A stretch of 42,014 nt of DNA, from assembly GCA_022821965.1 (NCBI GenBank), contig JAJECN010000003.1, positions 1 to 42,014 on the forward strand, in the 5' to 3' direction. Positions 9,579 through 17,358 of this stretch are shown here, one piece after another (positions within the stretch are counted from its first letter, which is position 1; each line of letters starts with the position of its first letter). Position numbers and translations under genes: made by a program. Under the pieces are notes generated by a model, which worked only from the letters and a program-made list of their open reading frames with translations, ran no database searches and was not told where the DNA came from. This DNA comes from Candidatus Poribacteria bacterium (GTDB taxonomy: Bacteria; Poribacteria; WGA-4E; WGA-3G).

Positions 9579-10445
9579 ATGCCAAGTTCAACATTTTCCT
9601 TTGACGTATCCAGTCAATTTGAATTTACAGAAGTCCCAATTTATTTCACAAGCGAAGGCAATTCACCGTCCTATGCCTACATTGACGTACTTGTCAATGA
9701 GGTGAAACTCAGGCTTTTTATTGATACTGGACACGGGTATGGCACTGTGAGTTTACCACCATCTGTCTTGAGTGAATTAGATGTCATCTACACAGGTATC
9801 ACCAAAGAGAACCGCGATTTCAAAGGGGCCAAATATGATTCAAGGCACTATTTGATACCTAAAATCAGAATTGGATCCCTCGTTTTAAACCAATTGCCCG
9901 GTTATGAATTTCTCTCAAGATACGATGACTTGGGAGGGCTCATCGGATTAGCATTCTTGAATCAATTTAATGTCCTGATTGATTACCCAAACAGAAAATT
10001 CGGTCTGTATCGGAAAGATTTCTATCCAGGTTACCTAAAATCGCAAGGTTGGACGAAAGTTCAGTTAGTTCCACCACTGAGTTTACCGGTTAAACTCAAA
10101 AACTATGAAGAAACTTTCACTTTTTGCTTGGACACAGGAGTTATAGCCGTTGATAAGGAGAGGCATTCCTACGGTACGATCCGTTCCGAGTCGGAATTCG
10201 GGCAATTGGTACAACAGAAGGAAATCGTTGAACCCGATCCTACGGATACTGACATATTGGGAAAATTTAGTTCAAATCAGTTACGAACACCCTGCAATTA
10301 TCCACTCACGCTGATGGATTTCATGCTTGTAGACTATGAATACCCCAAGAGAGATGGTTTTTTAGGTCATAATTTCTTCTCCAAGTATTCAGTTTTTATC
10401 GATTTTACTAAGGACGAACTTCATCTACGTCCACATGACAACTAA
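9579..10445 (+). CDS. Two-lobed retropepsin-like aspartic protease-family protein
   Basis: From the ATG at 9579 the product has 288 residues. Two halves each carry an aspartic-protease-type motif: FIDTGHGYGTVSL in the first and FCLDTGVIAVD in the second. Each half ends in a matching strand motif (GLIGLAFLNQFNVLIDYPNRKFGLY and GFLGHNFFSKYSVFIDF). This is how pepsin-like or duplicated retropepsin-like folds look, with one catalytic Asp per lobe. There is no signal peptide and no good ribosome site. An earlier ATG at 9486 would add 31 residues that read like out-of-frame HNH sequence, so I reject it. Function and substrates are unknown. Confidence 0.65.
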   Translation: MPSSTFSFDVSSQFEFTEVPIYFTSEGNSPSYAYIDVLVNEVKLRLFIDTGHGYGTVSLPPSVLSELDVIYTGITKENRDFKGAKYDSRHYLIPKIRIGSLVLNQLPGYEFLSRYDDLGGLIGLAFLNQFNVLIDYPNRKFGLYRKDFYPGYLKSQGWTKVQLVPPLSLPVKLKNYEETFTFCLDTGVIAVDKERHSYGTIRSESEFGQLVQQKEIVEPDPTDTDILGKFSSNQLRTPCNYPLTLMDFMLVDYEYPKRDGFLGHNFFSKYSVFIDFTKDELHLRPHDN

Positions 10446-10454
10446 GTTAGGTAT

Positions 10455-10530
10455 ACTATAGATTTTACAATTATCGATACACCACAGAGAGTGAGGTTAC
10501 TGTAAACATATTTTTCGATTTTACTATAAA
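10455..10530. repeat. Short inverted-repeat element between convergent genes
   Basis: The left end (around TATAGATTTTACAATTATCG) and the complement of the right end (around TTATAGTAAAATCGAAAAAT) are imperfect inverted copies. The same kind of ends bound a larger element at 31972-32172. It may be a deleted MITE copy or a stem-loop that ends both convergent transcripts. It lacks a clear GC-rich stem with a T tail. Confidence 0.35.
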
Positions 10531-10538
10531 CACCTCTA

Positions 10539-11732
10539 TCAAGATTTTTGCTCGATCTCCGTCGGATAAAAATGGACATCTCTTTGTGGGAAGGGGATTT
10601 TAATGTCGTATTCTTTAAACTTTTCCCAGATCATAAAATGGAGATCGCTGGCAATATCAAAACGCTGAAAGCAGTCAGGAAGCCAGACTAACAACTGAAA
10701 TTCTAAAGCGGACTCTCCGAAGTTGACAAAGCGCACAAACGGTGCTGTTACACCTTCCATCGCAGGATCGGGTTCTTTGATGACCTCGGGATGCGTCTCT
10801 GCAACCTCAAGCAGCACTTTTTTGACGAGTTCCACGTCCGAATCATACGATACACCTATCGGAATTTGAAGACGATACCGGTTGTTATAGTGCGTAAGAT
10901 TATGAACCGGCTCCGTAATAAATTGAGAATTCGGAACGATAACCTCCTTTTCATCGAGCGCGACGATGACCGTTGAACGGAGATTGATGCTACTGACTCT
11001 ACCAAATATATTAACGTCCATGATCTCGACGAGATCTCCAATTTTGATAGGTCTCTCAAAAATTAGAATAAAACCTGAAATCAAGTTTGAGGCAATATTC
11101 TGCAAACCGAAACCGATACCAATACTCAAACCACCAAAAATTATCGCTAAACTTGTGAAACTCACCCCGACGGTGCTCAGACTGATAAGTACACCGATAA
11201 TAATAAGGCTAAAATGAAGAAAGCGGAGCAAGATAAATTGGGTATGCTCTGCAATTTGAAAGGCTTGTAGCACCTGCCGCCGTAGTACCCATTGTACATA
11301 TTTTGACAGGATAAACATCCCGAAGACAATCACAAACCCATAAAAAAGCCTTGCCAGAGTTAATTTACCCACATCTTCAGCAGCATCAGTTTCACCGAGT
11401 CTTTGGGATGGTTGAAATAGATCTGTGAGTGGGTAATCAAGAAGTCTGCCAAAGAACCCAGTGCTAATTCCAGCGAACCGGAATGCCAAACCGACTCCAA
11501 AAATCAGCACAATCAGGAACAGCAGCGCGAGTAATCGATTGCTGAGGTGTTGTGGCATCCCGAATCGATTGAAGAGCCTCCGGAACCATCGACGTAAAAA
11601 ACCAGCGGTGGCTAACGTAGCTGCTAAAGTCCCAACTAACAAAATAATTTGGCTGACTTTTACAGGTTCTTCACCCAAAGTGATGACACGCGTTTGAAGT
11701 AAATCAAGAAATCGTTGAATCAACTCATCCAT
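10539..11732 (-). CDS. MscS-family mechanosensitive channel
   Basis: The 397-residue protein has about four hydrophobic segments, then a pore-helix region rich in Gly and small residues (SLAIIFGGLSIGIGFGLQN, about 195-213), then the soluble beta and alpha/beta domains of MscS. GFGLQNIASNLISGFIL followed by IKIGDLVEI is the most conserved stretch. These channels open when membrane tension rises and release solutes during osmotic downshock. The extra N-terminal helices place it with the longer MscS-like proteins rather than the minimal channel. The ATG lies about 20 bases from the edge of a MITE-like element, so its upstream promoter region may have been altered by the insertion. Confidence 0.9.
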   Translation of the reverse strand: MDELIQRFLDLLQTRVITLGEEPVKVSQIILLVGTLAATLATAGFLRRWFRRLFNRFGMPQHLSNRLLALLFLIVLIFGVGLAFRFAGISTGFFGRLLDYPLTDLFQPSQRLGETDAAEDVGKLTLARLFYGFVIVFGMFILSKYVQWVLRRQVLQAFQIAEHTQFILLRFLHFSLIIIGVLISLSTVGVSFTSLAIIFGGLSIGIGFGLQNIASNLISGFILIFERPIKIGDLVEIMDVNIFGRVSSINLRSTVIVALDEKEVIVPNSQFITEPVHNLTHYNNRYRLQIPIGVSYDSDVELVKKVLLEVAETHPEVIKEPDPAMEGVTAPFVRFVNFGESALEFQLLVWLPDCFQRFDIASDLHFMIWEKFKEYDIKIPFPQRDVHFYPTEIEQKS

Positions 11733-11740
11733 CTAATGCT

Positions 11741-12037
11741 ATCCTACCCATAGGCGGGTGTGTAAAGTTTTTGGCAGCATATTGATTTTTCAAAGCGGAC
11801 AGGTTTGCGGACATAGCACTCCGATGGAGTGCGAGAGAACAGGGCTATCTCTTTCTATAGATATATTGCTCCGCTGGAGCAAAGAGGCTTCTGAGAGGTC
11901 GGGGTTCTCTTCACGCCAGAGGCGTGATATATCTATAGGGGTAGATGTCAACGATGAAGGCACTCCAGCGGAGTGCTATGTCTTAGATCGCCCCGATATG
12001 GGAACGCTGCCAGAATATTTACACACCCCTATCCTAC
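11741..12037. mobile_element. MITE-like non-coding element with terminal and nested inverted repeats
   Basis: The 358-base gap between the mscS start and the transporter stop holds this element. Imperfect inverted ends of about 25 bases lie near 11754-11778 and 12006-12030 (GGGTGTGTAAA core, GGCAGC inner edge). TATCCTAC occurs immediately outside both ends (11741-11748 and 12030-12037), a possible 8-base target duplication, although a few extra bases separate it from the left end. Inside are perfect inverted pairs at 11810-11822/11970-11982 and 11855-11866/11927-11938, plus small palindromes at 11816-11832, 11868-11880, 11912-11926 and 11960-11976. An open frame from 11758 crosses it but looks accidental. 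Confidence 0.65.
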
Positions 12038-12090
12038 TCACCCCTGTGTGCTCAAGAATCCGACTCAGTAAAATCGGTAGGTATATCTCG

Positions 12091-14364
12091 CTAATCAATC
12101 GAGATTTGCTCAATCGCATGCACAAACAGGACATCGTTCGCGTCTGCATAGGAACGCAGGGTTTGACTCAATTTTTCAGAACCGAGGTCTTCTCCCGTCA
12201 AGCCTGCGATGACCAAATCTGTCTGAGAGGATCGGTGCTCTACCTCTTGCTCTAAAGCTTTTTGGCTGCTGTAAGACACGGAAGTCACGTTATGCATTGA
12301 AATCGGTAGTCGTCCCTCTCTCATCAATGCTGAGAGTCTGTCCGCTTCACGCTCAGCATCCGTAGCCTCGGAACAAGCAAAAAGCCGGATTTCAGCACGT
12401 CTCCAATCTGGATGTCCCACAATAATATACGCGAGCAGTAGCATCATTGGCGCGTTTTTCAGATTGTCCTCAGTCACCCAAACATCAATGGTAGAACGAT
12501 ATCCAAAGCGGTAACCCGTTGAGCGCAGGACGAGGACATTGAACAGCGAATTCGCAACAAGGCGTATCCCTTCCTCGACCTCCTCAATCTCGTCAGGGTT
12601 TTCTCGATCAAACTCAAGGAGGACACAGTTATTTGGCAAACCAGAAATTCCCGGCATTTGTAGTATTTGTGACAATGCAAGTTTAAATGTCGGGCAAATT
12701 ACGGAATCGACGAAGATACCGGCTCTGCTAACCTCTGTCCTTTTAATCAACTCGTCAACATGGATACGCGCTTGGAGTTCGCTGGAAAATGAGTAGTCAC
12801 CGTGGAACAGACGAATGAAGTGTCCGAATCCGTGCCTGTGGCAGATCCAGCGGAGCAAATCGAAATGTCCAAGCCTCCGCTCACCGAATCGAGTCACTGC
12901 GACAATCGACGGGCGCCATCCGCCCTCAGACGAGATAACACGGCTCTTTTGTAAAGTAATTTGAAGCCATCGGGTTAACTGAAACATCGTCCCTTGAAAG
13001 ATCGCTGTCAAGTCCCGTTGTCCCTTATGACTTCGACGGAGACCGAGGTAAGTTACCGCCATAAGCCCAATTGAAATAAAGGCATACAGTGCGCTGATTT
13101 GGAACATCATCAAACCGCACATCACAGTGCCTAATAGGGACAAGTACCAACGAGAATGGAAAGTAGGACGATAGGACGGATTACTCGCGAAATGCTCAAG
13201 GAACGATACCGCACACAGTGCGCCATAAGTTACCATGAAGAACATCGTCAAAATCTGGGCGATAAAGTCCAATTCACCGATCGCTACGAATACAATCGCG
13301 ATTATGCCAGATACAGAGGTCGCATACACGGGTTCCTGCGTCTCTCCTATACCCTTTTCCATGAGACGGTTCAACTTGGGGATAGGTAGTACATTATCGC
13401 GAGCGAGCATCTGGAGCGTTCTTGGAGCCACCATAATTGAGCCGAGAGCAGAGGAGAATGCCGCTGCACCCAATCCAACATAGATTGCTGAACTCCAGAG
13501 AGATATCTTCGCCATGATAAACTCGTCCGCCGCAAGTGCTTCAGGGGTAGCACTCTGTCCCAATTTGATCGCAACAAGTACATATATGACCATGCCTGCG
13601 AACGTTGCAGCGATTGTTCCGAGCGGTATGCTTCTTTGAGGGTTCCTCAGGTCGCCGGATAATCCCAAGCCAGCGATCATACCAGTGAAGGCAGGAAAAC
13701 ACGTTGCGAAAACTATACCAAAACCATCAGGGTTCTCAATACGTGCCGTAAGGTTCAACCCTTCAGGTTGGATCGATTCGGGACCCGAACCAAAAAGAAA
13801 TGAGATGATTGACACCGCTAAGATTCCACAGACGACCCACAGTACCCGAACACCGACACCAGCCCCCTTTGTCAGCATAAGCACAAGAAGCAAAACAGTG
13901 AAAGGAAGGCTTACCCAACGCGGGTCAGGGGTCAACACATACGTCGTCGAAACCCAATCATAGATAGGTTGAAAGGATTGCGCAAACGCGACGATATAGA
14001 AGGCAACCGAGATCGCTTGCGAGATATACAAGGCAATTCCGATGCTGCCACCGATACTTTCGCCGAAGGAACGGCTGACAATATAGTAGGCACCACCGCC
14101 CGCGACACGACGGTTCGTTGCAATCTCGGAAACTGCCAGAACTGTGGGAACAGTCACGAGATGACCCAGTGTGATAACCATGAGACTACCCCACAGACCG
14201 GCGTGTGCCACAGCGTAACCGAATCGTAAGAAGAGAATTGCCCCAAGAATGGTACTAATCGAGGCAAGAAACACAGGTGCGGTGCCGAAGCCGTGTCCGT
14301 GTTGGGGTCCCGGAACACCGCTACCAAATCTGGATTCAGATCGTTCTCCTGAGCTTGAGAGCAT
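12091..14364 (-). CDS. SLC12-like (cation-chloride cotransporter/APC superfamily) transporter
   Basis: The 757-residue protein has about 12 membrane segments in its first 470 residues and a soluble C-terminal half. The first segments, VFLASISTILGAILFLRFGYAVAHAG and later GGGAYYIVSRSFGESIGGSIGIALYIS, match the eukaryotic SLC12 signature (GAILFLR and AYYLISRSLG-type motifs) better than ordinary amino-acid permeases. The C-terminal part resembles the cytosolic regulatory domain of that family, including NVLVLRSTG and a late LVIAGLTG strand. Bacterial and archaeal homologues exist. Ion selectivity is not established: Na/K/Cl transport or amino-acid transport are both possible. The ATG follows AAAGGAAAAC with good spacing. 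Confidence 0.82.
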   Translation of the reverse strand: MLSSSGERSESRFGSGVPGPQHGHGFGTAPVFLASISTILGAILFLRFGYAVAHAGLWGSLMVITLGHLVTVPTVLAVSEIATNRRVAGGGAYYIVSRSFGESIGGSIGIALYISQAISVAFYIVAFAQSFQPIYDWVSTTYVLTPDPRWVSLPFTVLLLVLMLTKGAGVGVRVLWVVCGILAVSIISFLFGSGPESIQPEGLNLTARIENPDGFGIVFATCFPAFTGMIAGLGLSGDLRNPQRSIPLGTIAATFAGMVIYVLVAIKLGQSATPEALAADEFIMAKISLWSSAIYVGLGAAAFSSALGSIMVAPRTLQMLARDNVLPIPKLNRLMEKGIGETQEPVYATSVSGIIAIVFVAIGELDFIAQILTMFFMVTYGALCAVSFLEHFASNPSYRPTFHSRWYLSLLGTVMCGLMMFQISALYAFISIGLMAVTYLGLRRSHKGQRDLTAIFQGTMFQLTRWLQITLQKSRVISSEGGWRPSIVAVTRFGERRLGHFDLLRWICHRHGFGHFIRLFHGDYSFSSELQARIHVDELIKRTEVSRAGIFVDSVICPTFKLALSQILQMPGISGLPNNCVLLEFDRENPDEIEEVEEGIRLVANSLFNVLVLRSTGYRFGYRSTIDVWVTEDNLKNAPMMLLLAYIIVGHPDWRRAEIRLFACSEATDAEREADRLSALMREGRLPISMHNVTSVSYSSQKALEQEVEHRSSQTDLVIAGLTGEDLGSEKLSQTLRSYADANDVLFVHAIEQISID

Positions 14365-14593
14365 CGTCGGTTTTCCTTTCGTCTAAAAAAGTTTAAGTAA
14401 AACAGGTAGCCGTCCGGTGTTGAAATTTCAAGCAAGGCATCACATTCTTACAACGTAACACGTAATATCGATAAATATTTGTAGTGCCACTTCTCCATCA
14501 ATGGTTGACTATTATAAGTCATAGAGCCACTTAAGCGCAAGTTTAATCGAGTGGACAGGGTAAACGTGATCGCAGGTTCTGCAGAAAATCTGC

Positions 14594-15103
14594 TTAATCC
14601 CGAGTGTTCCTGTACAAAAGCGTGATTAAATATGCTCCTATAGGAGCACCAACCAGACAGCCGCTCAATGCCCAATTAAATTGAAGTTTTTTTGTTTTGA
14701 CCTTATAAGCATCATAATAGAAAGCAACATATTCAGGGGATTTCCCGAGTACTCGTGCGGTAGGCATAAAAGGCTGGTAACGCTGCGAAAGAATAGGACC
14801 GACCAAAGGAAAAAAACAGCCCGTACTAAACCACAAAGTTCTATTGAGATGTGCGACTGCGTCTTTTTCAGCATCACTCACGGCTTGCGCTGCAACAGAC
14901 TGTAGCGCATCCGGTGTAACGGCTGAGTCCTCAACCTCAACAATCTCGTACCGTTTTGTTTCAATTACGTCGTACTGTTTCGGACGACCATCAACTTCTA
15001 CAGTGATCCGCTCATTTTCTTGGCAAAGACCCAACAAATGTGTTCCAAAGATGAAAGTAATTATAAAAAGCCCGAATAAGATGAAATGGAAATTTATTCT
15101 CAC
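14594..15103 (-). CDS. Small membrane/secreted protein of unknown function
   Basis: I place the start at a GTG (15103), preceded by AAGGGGGAGGGG. It gives 169 residues with an N-terminal hydrophobic signal segment (about 3-24). A longer frame would begin at 15220 but would run into the upstream lipoprotein gene. After a short charged part with KRYEIVEVEDS comes a helical, acidic stretch and then two hydrophobic segments separated by SPEYVAFYYDAYKVKTKK. The pattern LWFSTGCFFPLVGPILSQ...Q...GKSPEYVAFY looks conserved in my memory of similar uncultured genomes, but I cannot name a family. A small GCAGA/TCTGC hairpin follows the stop. It likely shares a transcript with the lipoprotein gene upstream. 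Confidence 0.6.
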   Translation of the reverse strand: MRINFHFILFGLFIITFIFGTHLLGLCQENERITVEVDGRPKQYDVIETKRYEIVEVEDSAVTPDALQSVAAQAVSDAEKDAVAHLNRTLWFSTGCFFPLVGPILSQRYQPFMPTARVLGKSPEYVAFYYDAYKVKTKKLQFNWALSGCLVGAPIGAYLITLLYRNTRD

Positions 15104-15174
15104 TATCCCCTCCCCCTTTAGGTGTGCGCAATCCAGAGACTTTATTAACCCGGGTGCGCAAAGACAACTCAGTG

Positions 15175-15888
15175 TTAATTCAGTTTCTGGTAGACATGGC
15201 CAGTAGAGGTAGCTGTCCAAAAAAGGACTAATAATTCACCGTCCCATGTATAACTACTTGCAACCGGTTCAGTACTTCCATCAGAAAACCAATAGATTGT
15301 TCCTTTTCTCTCATCAAACGGCTCAATCAATTTATACGAACCGAAAAAAAATGCCTCGCTCCCTTGGTATTCTCTCGTAAATGTTGTTGTTGTCAGGCGC
15401 ATTGATCCAAATTCTTCGGTTGTCTTACCATCGACTTGTGTTCGGATCAGTTCATATACGCCACTAAGTGCCTCAGCGACTCTATATGATTTTGAAAAGA
15501 CGATAATTGAAGCAGACTTCGAGACGGTCTCCTCACCCCCATCTCTGACAGAAACATGAACCGTAATGGTCTCGTCTGGTGCGATTTCTGAATCGCGGAG
15601 TTCAGGAGCTGTCCACTGAACCTCTGCGTTCTCTCCGCCAGTCAATGTTCCTGCAGATACCTCCCATGTGTAGGTTAAGGTGTCGTTCTCAGGATCGAAA
15701 ACACCGACCTTAAGCGCAACACTTTCCCCGTAGCGGACCTCTTTCGGGACAGTGAACGTATTAATCTCGGGTGGGTCGTTTGTCCAACGTTCATACTCGT
15801 CACAACCACTAAATATGAGCAGTTGGCATGTTACTAAAAGAAGTAGCCCGAACCGCGTCGCGAAAATCGCAGGATTTAAAATTTTCAT
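15175..15888 (-). CDS. Lipoprotein with an Ig/PKD-like domain
   Basis: Starting from the ATG at 15888 gives 237 residues. That ATG is chosen over 15906 because AAGGAGATATGTT sits at ribosome-site distance before it and would otherwise be coding. A lipobox (IFSGC) ends a typical signal peptide, so the protein is probably lipid-anchored in the envelope. Residues about 35-130 (PPEINTF.V..........DPENDTLTYTWEVSAGTLTG) match the PKD/cadherin-like bacterial Ig fold. The C-terminal 100 residues, with many Thr/aromatic strands, resemble a lipocalin-like barrel only loosely. Function unknown; an adhesive or binding role is an inference from fold. Confidence 0.72.
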   Translation of the reverse strand: MKILNPAIFATRFGLLLLVTCQLLIFSGCDEYERWTNDPPEINTFTVPKEVRYGESVALKVGVFDPENDTLTYTWEVSAGTLTGGENAEVQWTAPELRDSEIAPDETITVHVSVRDGGEETVSKSASIIVFSKSYRVAEALSGVYELIRTQVDGKTTEEFGSMRLTTTTFTREYQGSEAFFFGSYKLIEPFDERKGTIYWFSDGSTEPVASSYTWDGELLVLFWTATSTGHVYQKLN

Positions 15889-15990
15889 AACATATCTCCT
15901 TTTCAACGATTAATCCTACCCTGGACATTTCGGAGCCTGTTTTGGATAGATGTGAAGATTAATGAAATCACCGAGGTAAACAACGGATAT

Positions 15991-16019
15991 ATATTATACA
16001 ACAGAAGCCGCTTTGTCAA
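15991..16019 (-). promoter_or_regulatory. Sigma-70-type promoter for the lipoprotein gene
   Basis: Read on the minus strand, TTGACA (16019-16014), a 17-base spacer and TAATAT (15996-15991) form a strong promoter. A shifted TATAAT with a 15-base spacer overlaps it. The predicted transcript would begin near 15984, leaving a leader of about 95 bases before the ATG at 15888. The 282-base gap between divergent genes holds only this promoter and that of the oxidoreductase. Confidence 0.6.
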
Positions 16020-16105
16020 ATTAAATTAGGGATGCTGCGAGACACTTTCCAGCCATTAGCAGTGCATAGAAGCCGCCACCAGAGTTCCTAAAAAAGTGCC
16101 TTAAT

Positions 16106-16134
16106 TTGCTAAAAAAAACTATCTATGGTATTGT
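16106..16134 (+). promoter_or_regulatory. Putative promoter for the Gfo/Idh/MocA gene
   Basis: TTGCTA (16106-16111), 17 bases, TATTGT (16129-16134). The boxes deviate from consensus at two positions each. They are well placed about 37 bases before the ATG at 16171, which has an AGAGGGGA ribosome site. Confidence 0.4.
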
Positions 16135-16170
16135 AATGCATCACACACTTTTACCAAAGAGGGGAAAATT

Positions 16171-17358
16171 ATGGCGGTCCAGATGGCAATTATTGGATGC
16201 GGCGGGATGGCAAACGGACATCTCAACGCTTATCTCACAATACATCAAACAGAACCCGGAAAAGTGGAACTCGTAGCGATGTGCGACGAAGTCAAAGAAC
16301 GCGCAGACGACTTCGCGAACCGAGTCAAAGAGGTAACAGGTAAAAAGCCAGCAGTATTCGATGACACCGATACGATGCTTGCAACAGCGGACTTGGACGG
16401 GGCAGACATCTGCACTTCACACGCGCATCACCACATCAACGCGATAAAGTGCCTCAACAACGGCGTGAACGTTATGGTAGAAAAACCGATGGGCGTTACC
16501 GTCAAAGCGAGCCACGCGATTATCGCAGCAGCGGAAGCGAATAACAGAATCGCTGCGACGGCTGAGAACATTCGTCGGATGCCGAGTCGGCGGACAGCGG
16601 AATGGCTAATGAACGAAAAACAGATGCTCGGAGATTTACGGATGTTTTCCGCACAACACGCCAGCTATCGGGCACCAGATCCGCAAAGCCAGTGGCATTG
16701 GCGACTCGATTTAACGCTCGGTGGCGGTGGTATGGTGATGGATTCCGGGGCGCACTATTGTGATACCATCCGCTACCTCTTTGGTGATCCGAGCACTGTG
16801 TACGGACGCGTCTGTCAATTTGAGGATTTGCAAGTTACCAAAGCAGGAGAACTCGTCAAGAATGAACAAGAGGACACTTGGGTAGCAACCATCAACTTCA
16901 AAAACGGTGTTATCGGACTTTGGACCTGTACATGGGCAGCAGTTGGGCACGGCTTTCATCATGTTGTCTACCACGGCAGCGAAGGCTGTCTGCTCGATGA
17001 TGGCGACATCTTCCACGGTCCTTTTGATGGTGCCGAAGTTATCCTCAAAGATGGAACCCACCATAGCATGGAAAGCCTTATCCAGGAATATATGGCAAGT
17101 CTCTCAGATGAAGAGGCAGCGCGGCTTTTCCCACACAACTTTACCGACGGTGTGGTGCTCGAATGCTACGATTTCGTGGATGCCATAGGGAACAACCGTC
17201 CACCCGAACTCGATGCTGAGGTTGGACTCCGCGCAAAGTCGATTTGTGAAGCGATATATGAATCTAATGCTTGTGGGCAGGCGGTAGATTACGAGGAGGT
17301 TGTAGCAGGAAATATTGAAGTTTACCAGAAACCGATCAACGAACGATGGGGTCTGTAA
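16171..17358 (+). CDS. Gfo/Idh/MocA-family NAD(P)-dependent oxidoreductase
   Basis: The 395-residue protein starts with a Rossmann nucleotide-binding motif (AIIGCGGMANGHLNAY, glycines at 10-14). The family Lys is in VEKPMGV at about 110-116. The C-terminal alpha/beta domain, where the sugar or inositol-type substrate binds, covers about 140-380. Such enzymes reduce or oxidise sugars, inositols and sugar-derived alcohols. The catalytic His/Asp are likely in DSGAHYCDTIRYLFG at about 191-205. It abuts the following MFS transporter gene with no gap, so a coupled uptake and oxidation role is a reasonable inference. The precise substrate is unknown. Confidence 0.9.
   Translation: MAVQMAIIGCGGMANGHLNAYLTIHQTEPGKVELVAMCDEVKERADDFANRVKEVTGKKPAVFDDTDTMLATADLDGADICTSHAHHHINAIKCLNNGVNVMVEKPMGVTVKASHAIIAAAEANNRIAATAENIRRMPSRRTAEWLMNEKQMLGDLRMFSAQHASYRAPDPQSQWHWRLDLTLGGGGMVMDSGAHYCDTIRYLFGDPSTVYGRVCQFEDLQVTKAGELVKNEQEDTWVATINFKNGVIGLWTCTWAAVGHGFHHVVYHGSEGCLLDDGDIFHGPFDGAEVILKDGTHHSMESLIQEYMASLSDEEAARLFPHNFTDGVVLECYDFVDAIGNNRPPELDAEVGLRAKSICEAIYESNACGQAVDYEEVVAGNIEVYQKPINERWGL

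Noticed and set aside
11758-12255. 165-codon frame across the MITE-like element
   Set aside because: It begins with GTG inside the inverted end, runs through palindromic repeats and overlaps the transporter 3' end on the other strand. No plausible protein motifs.
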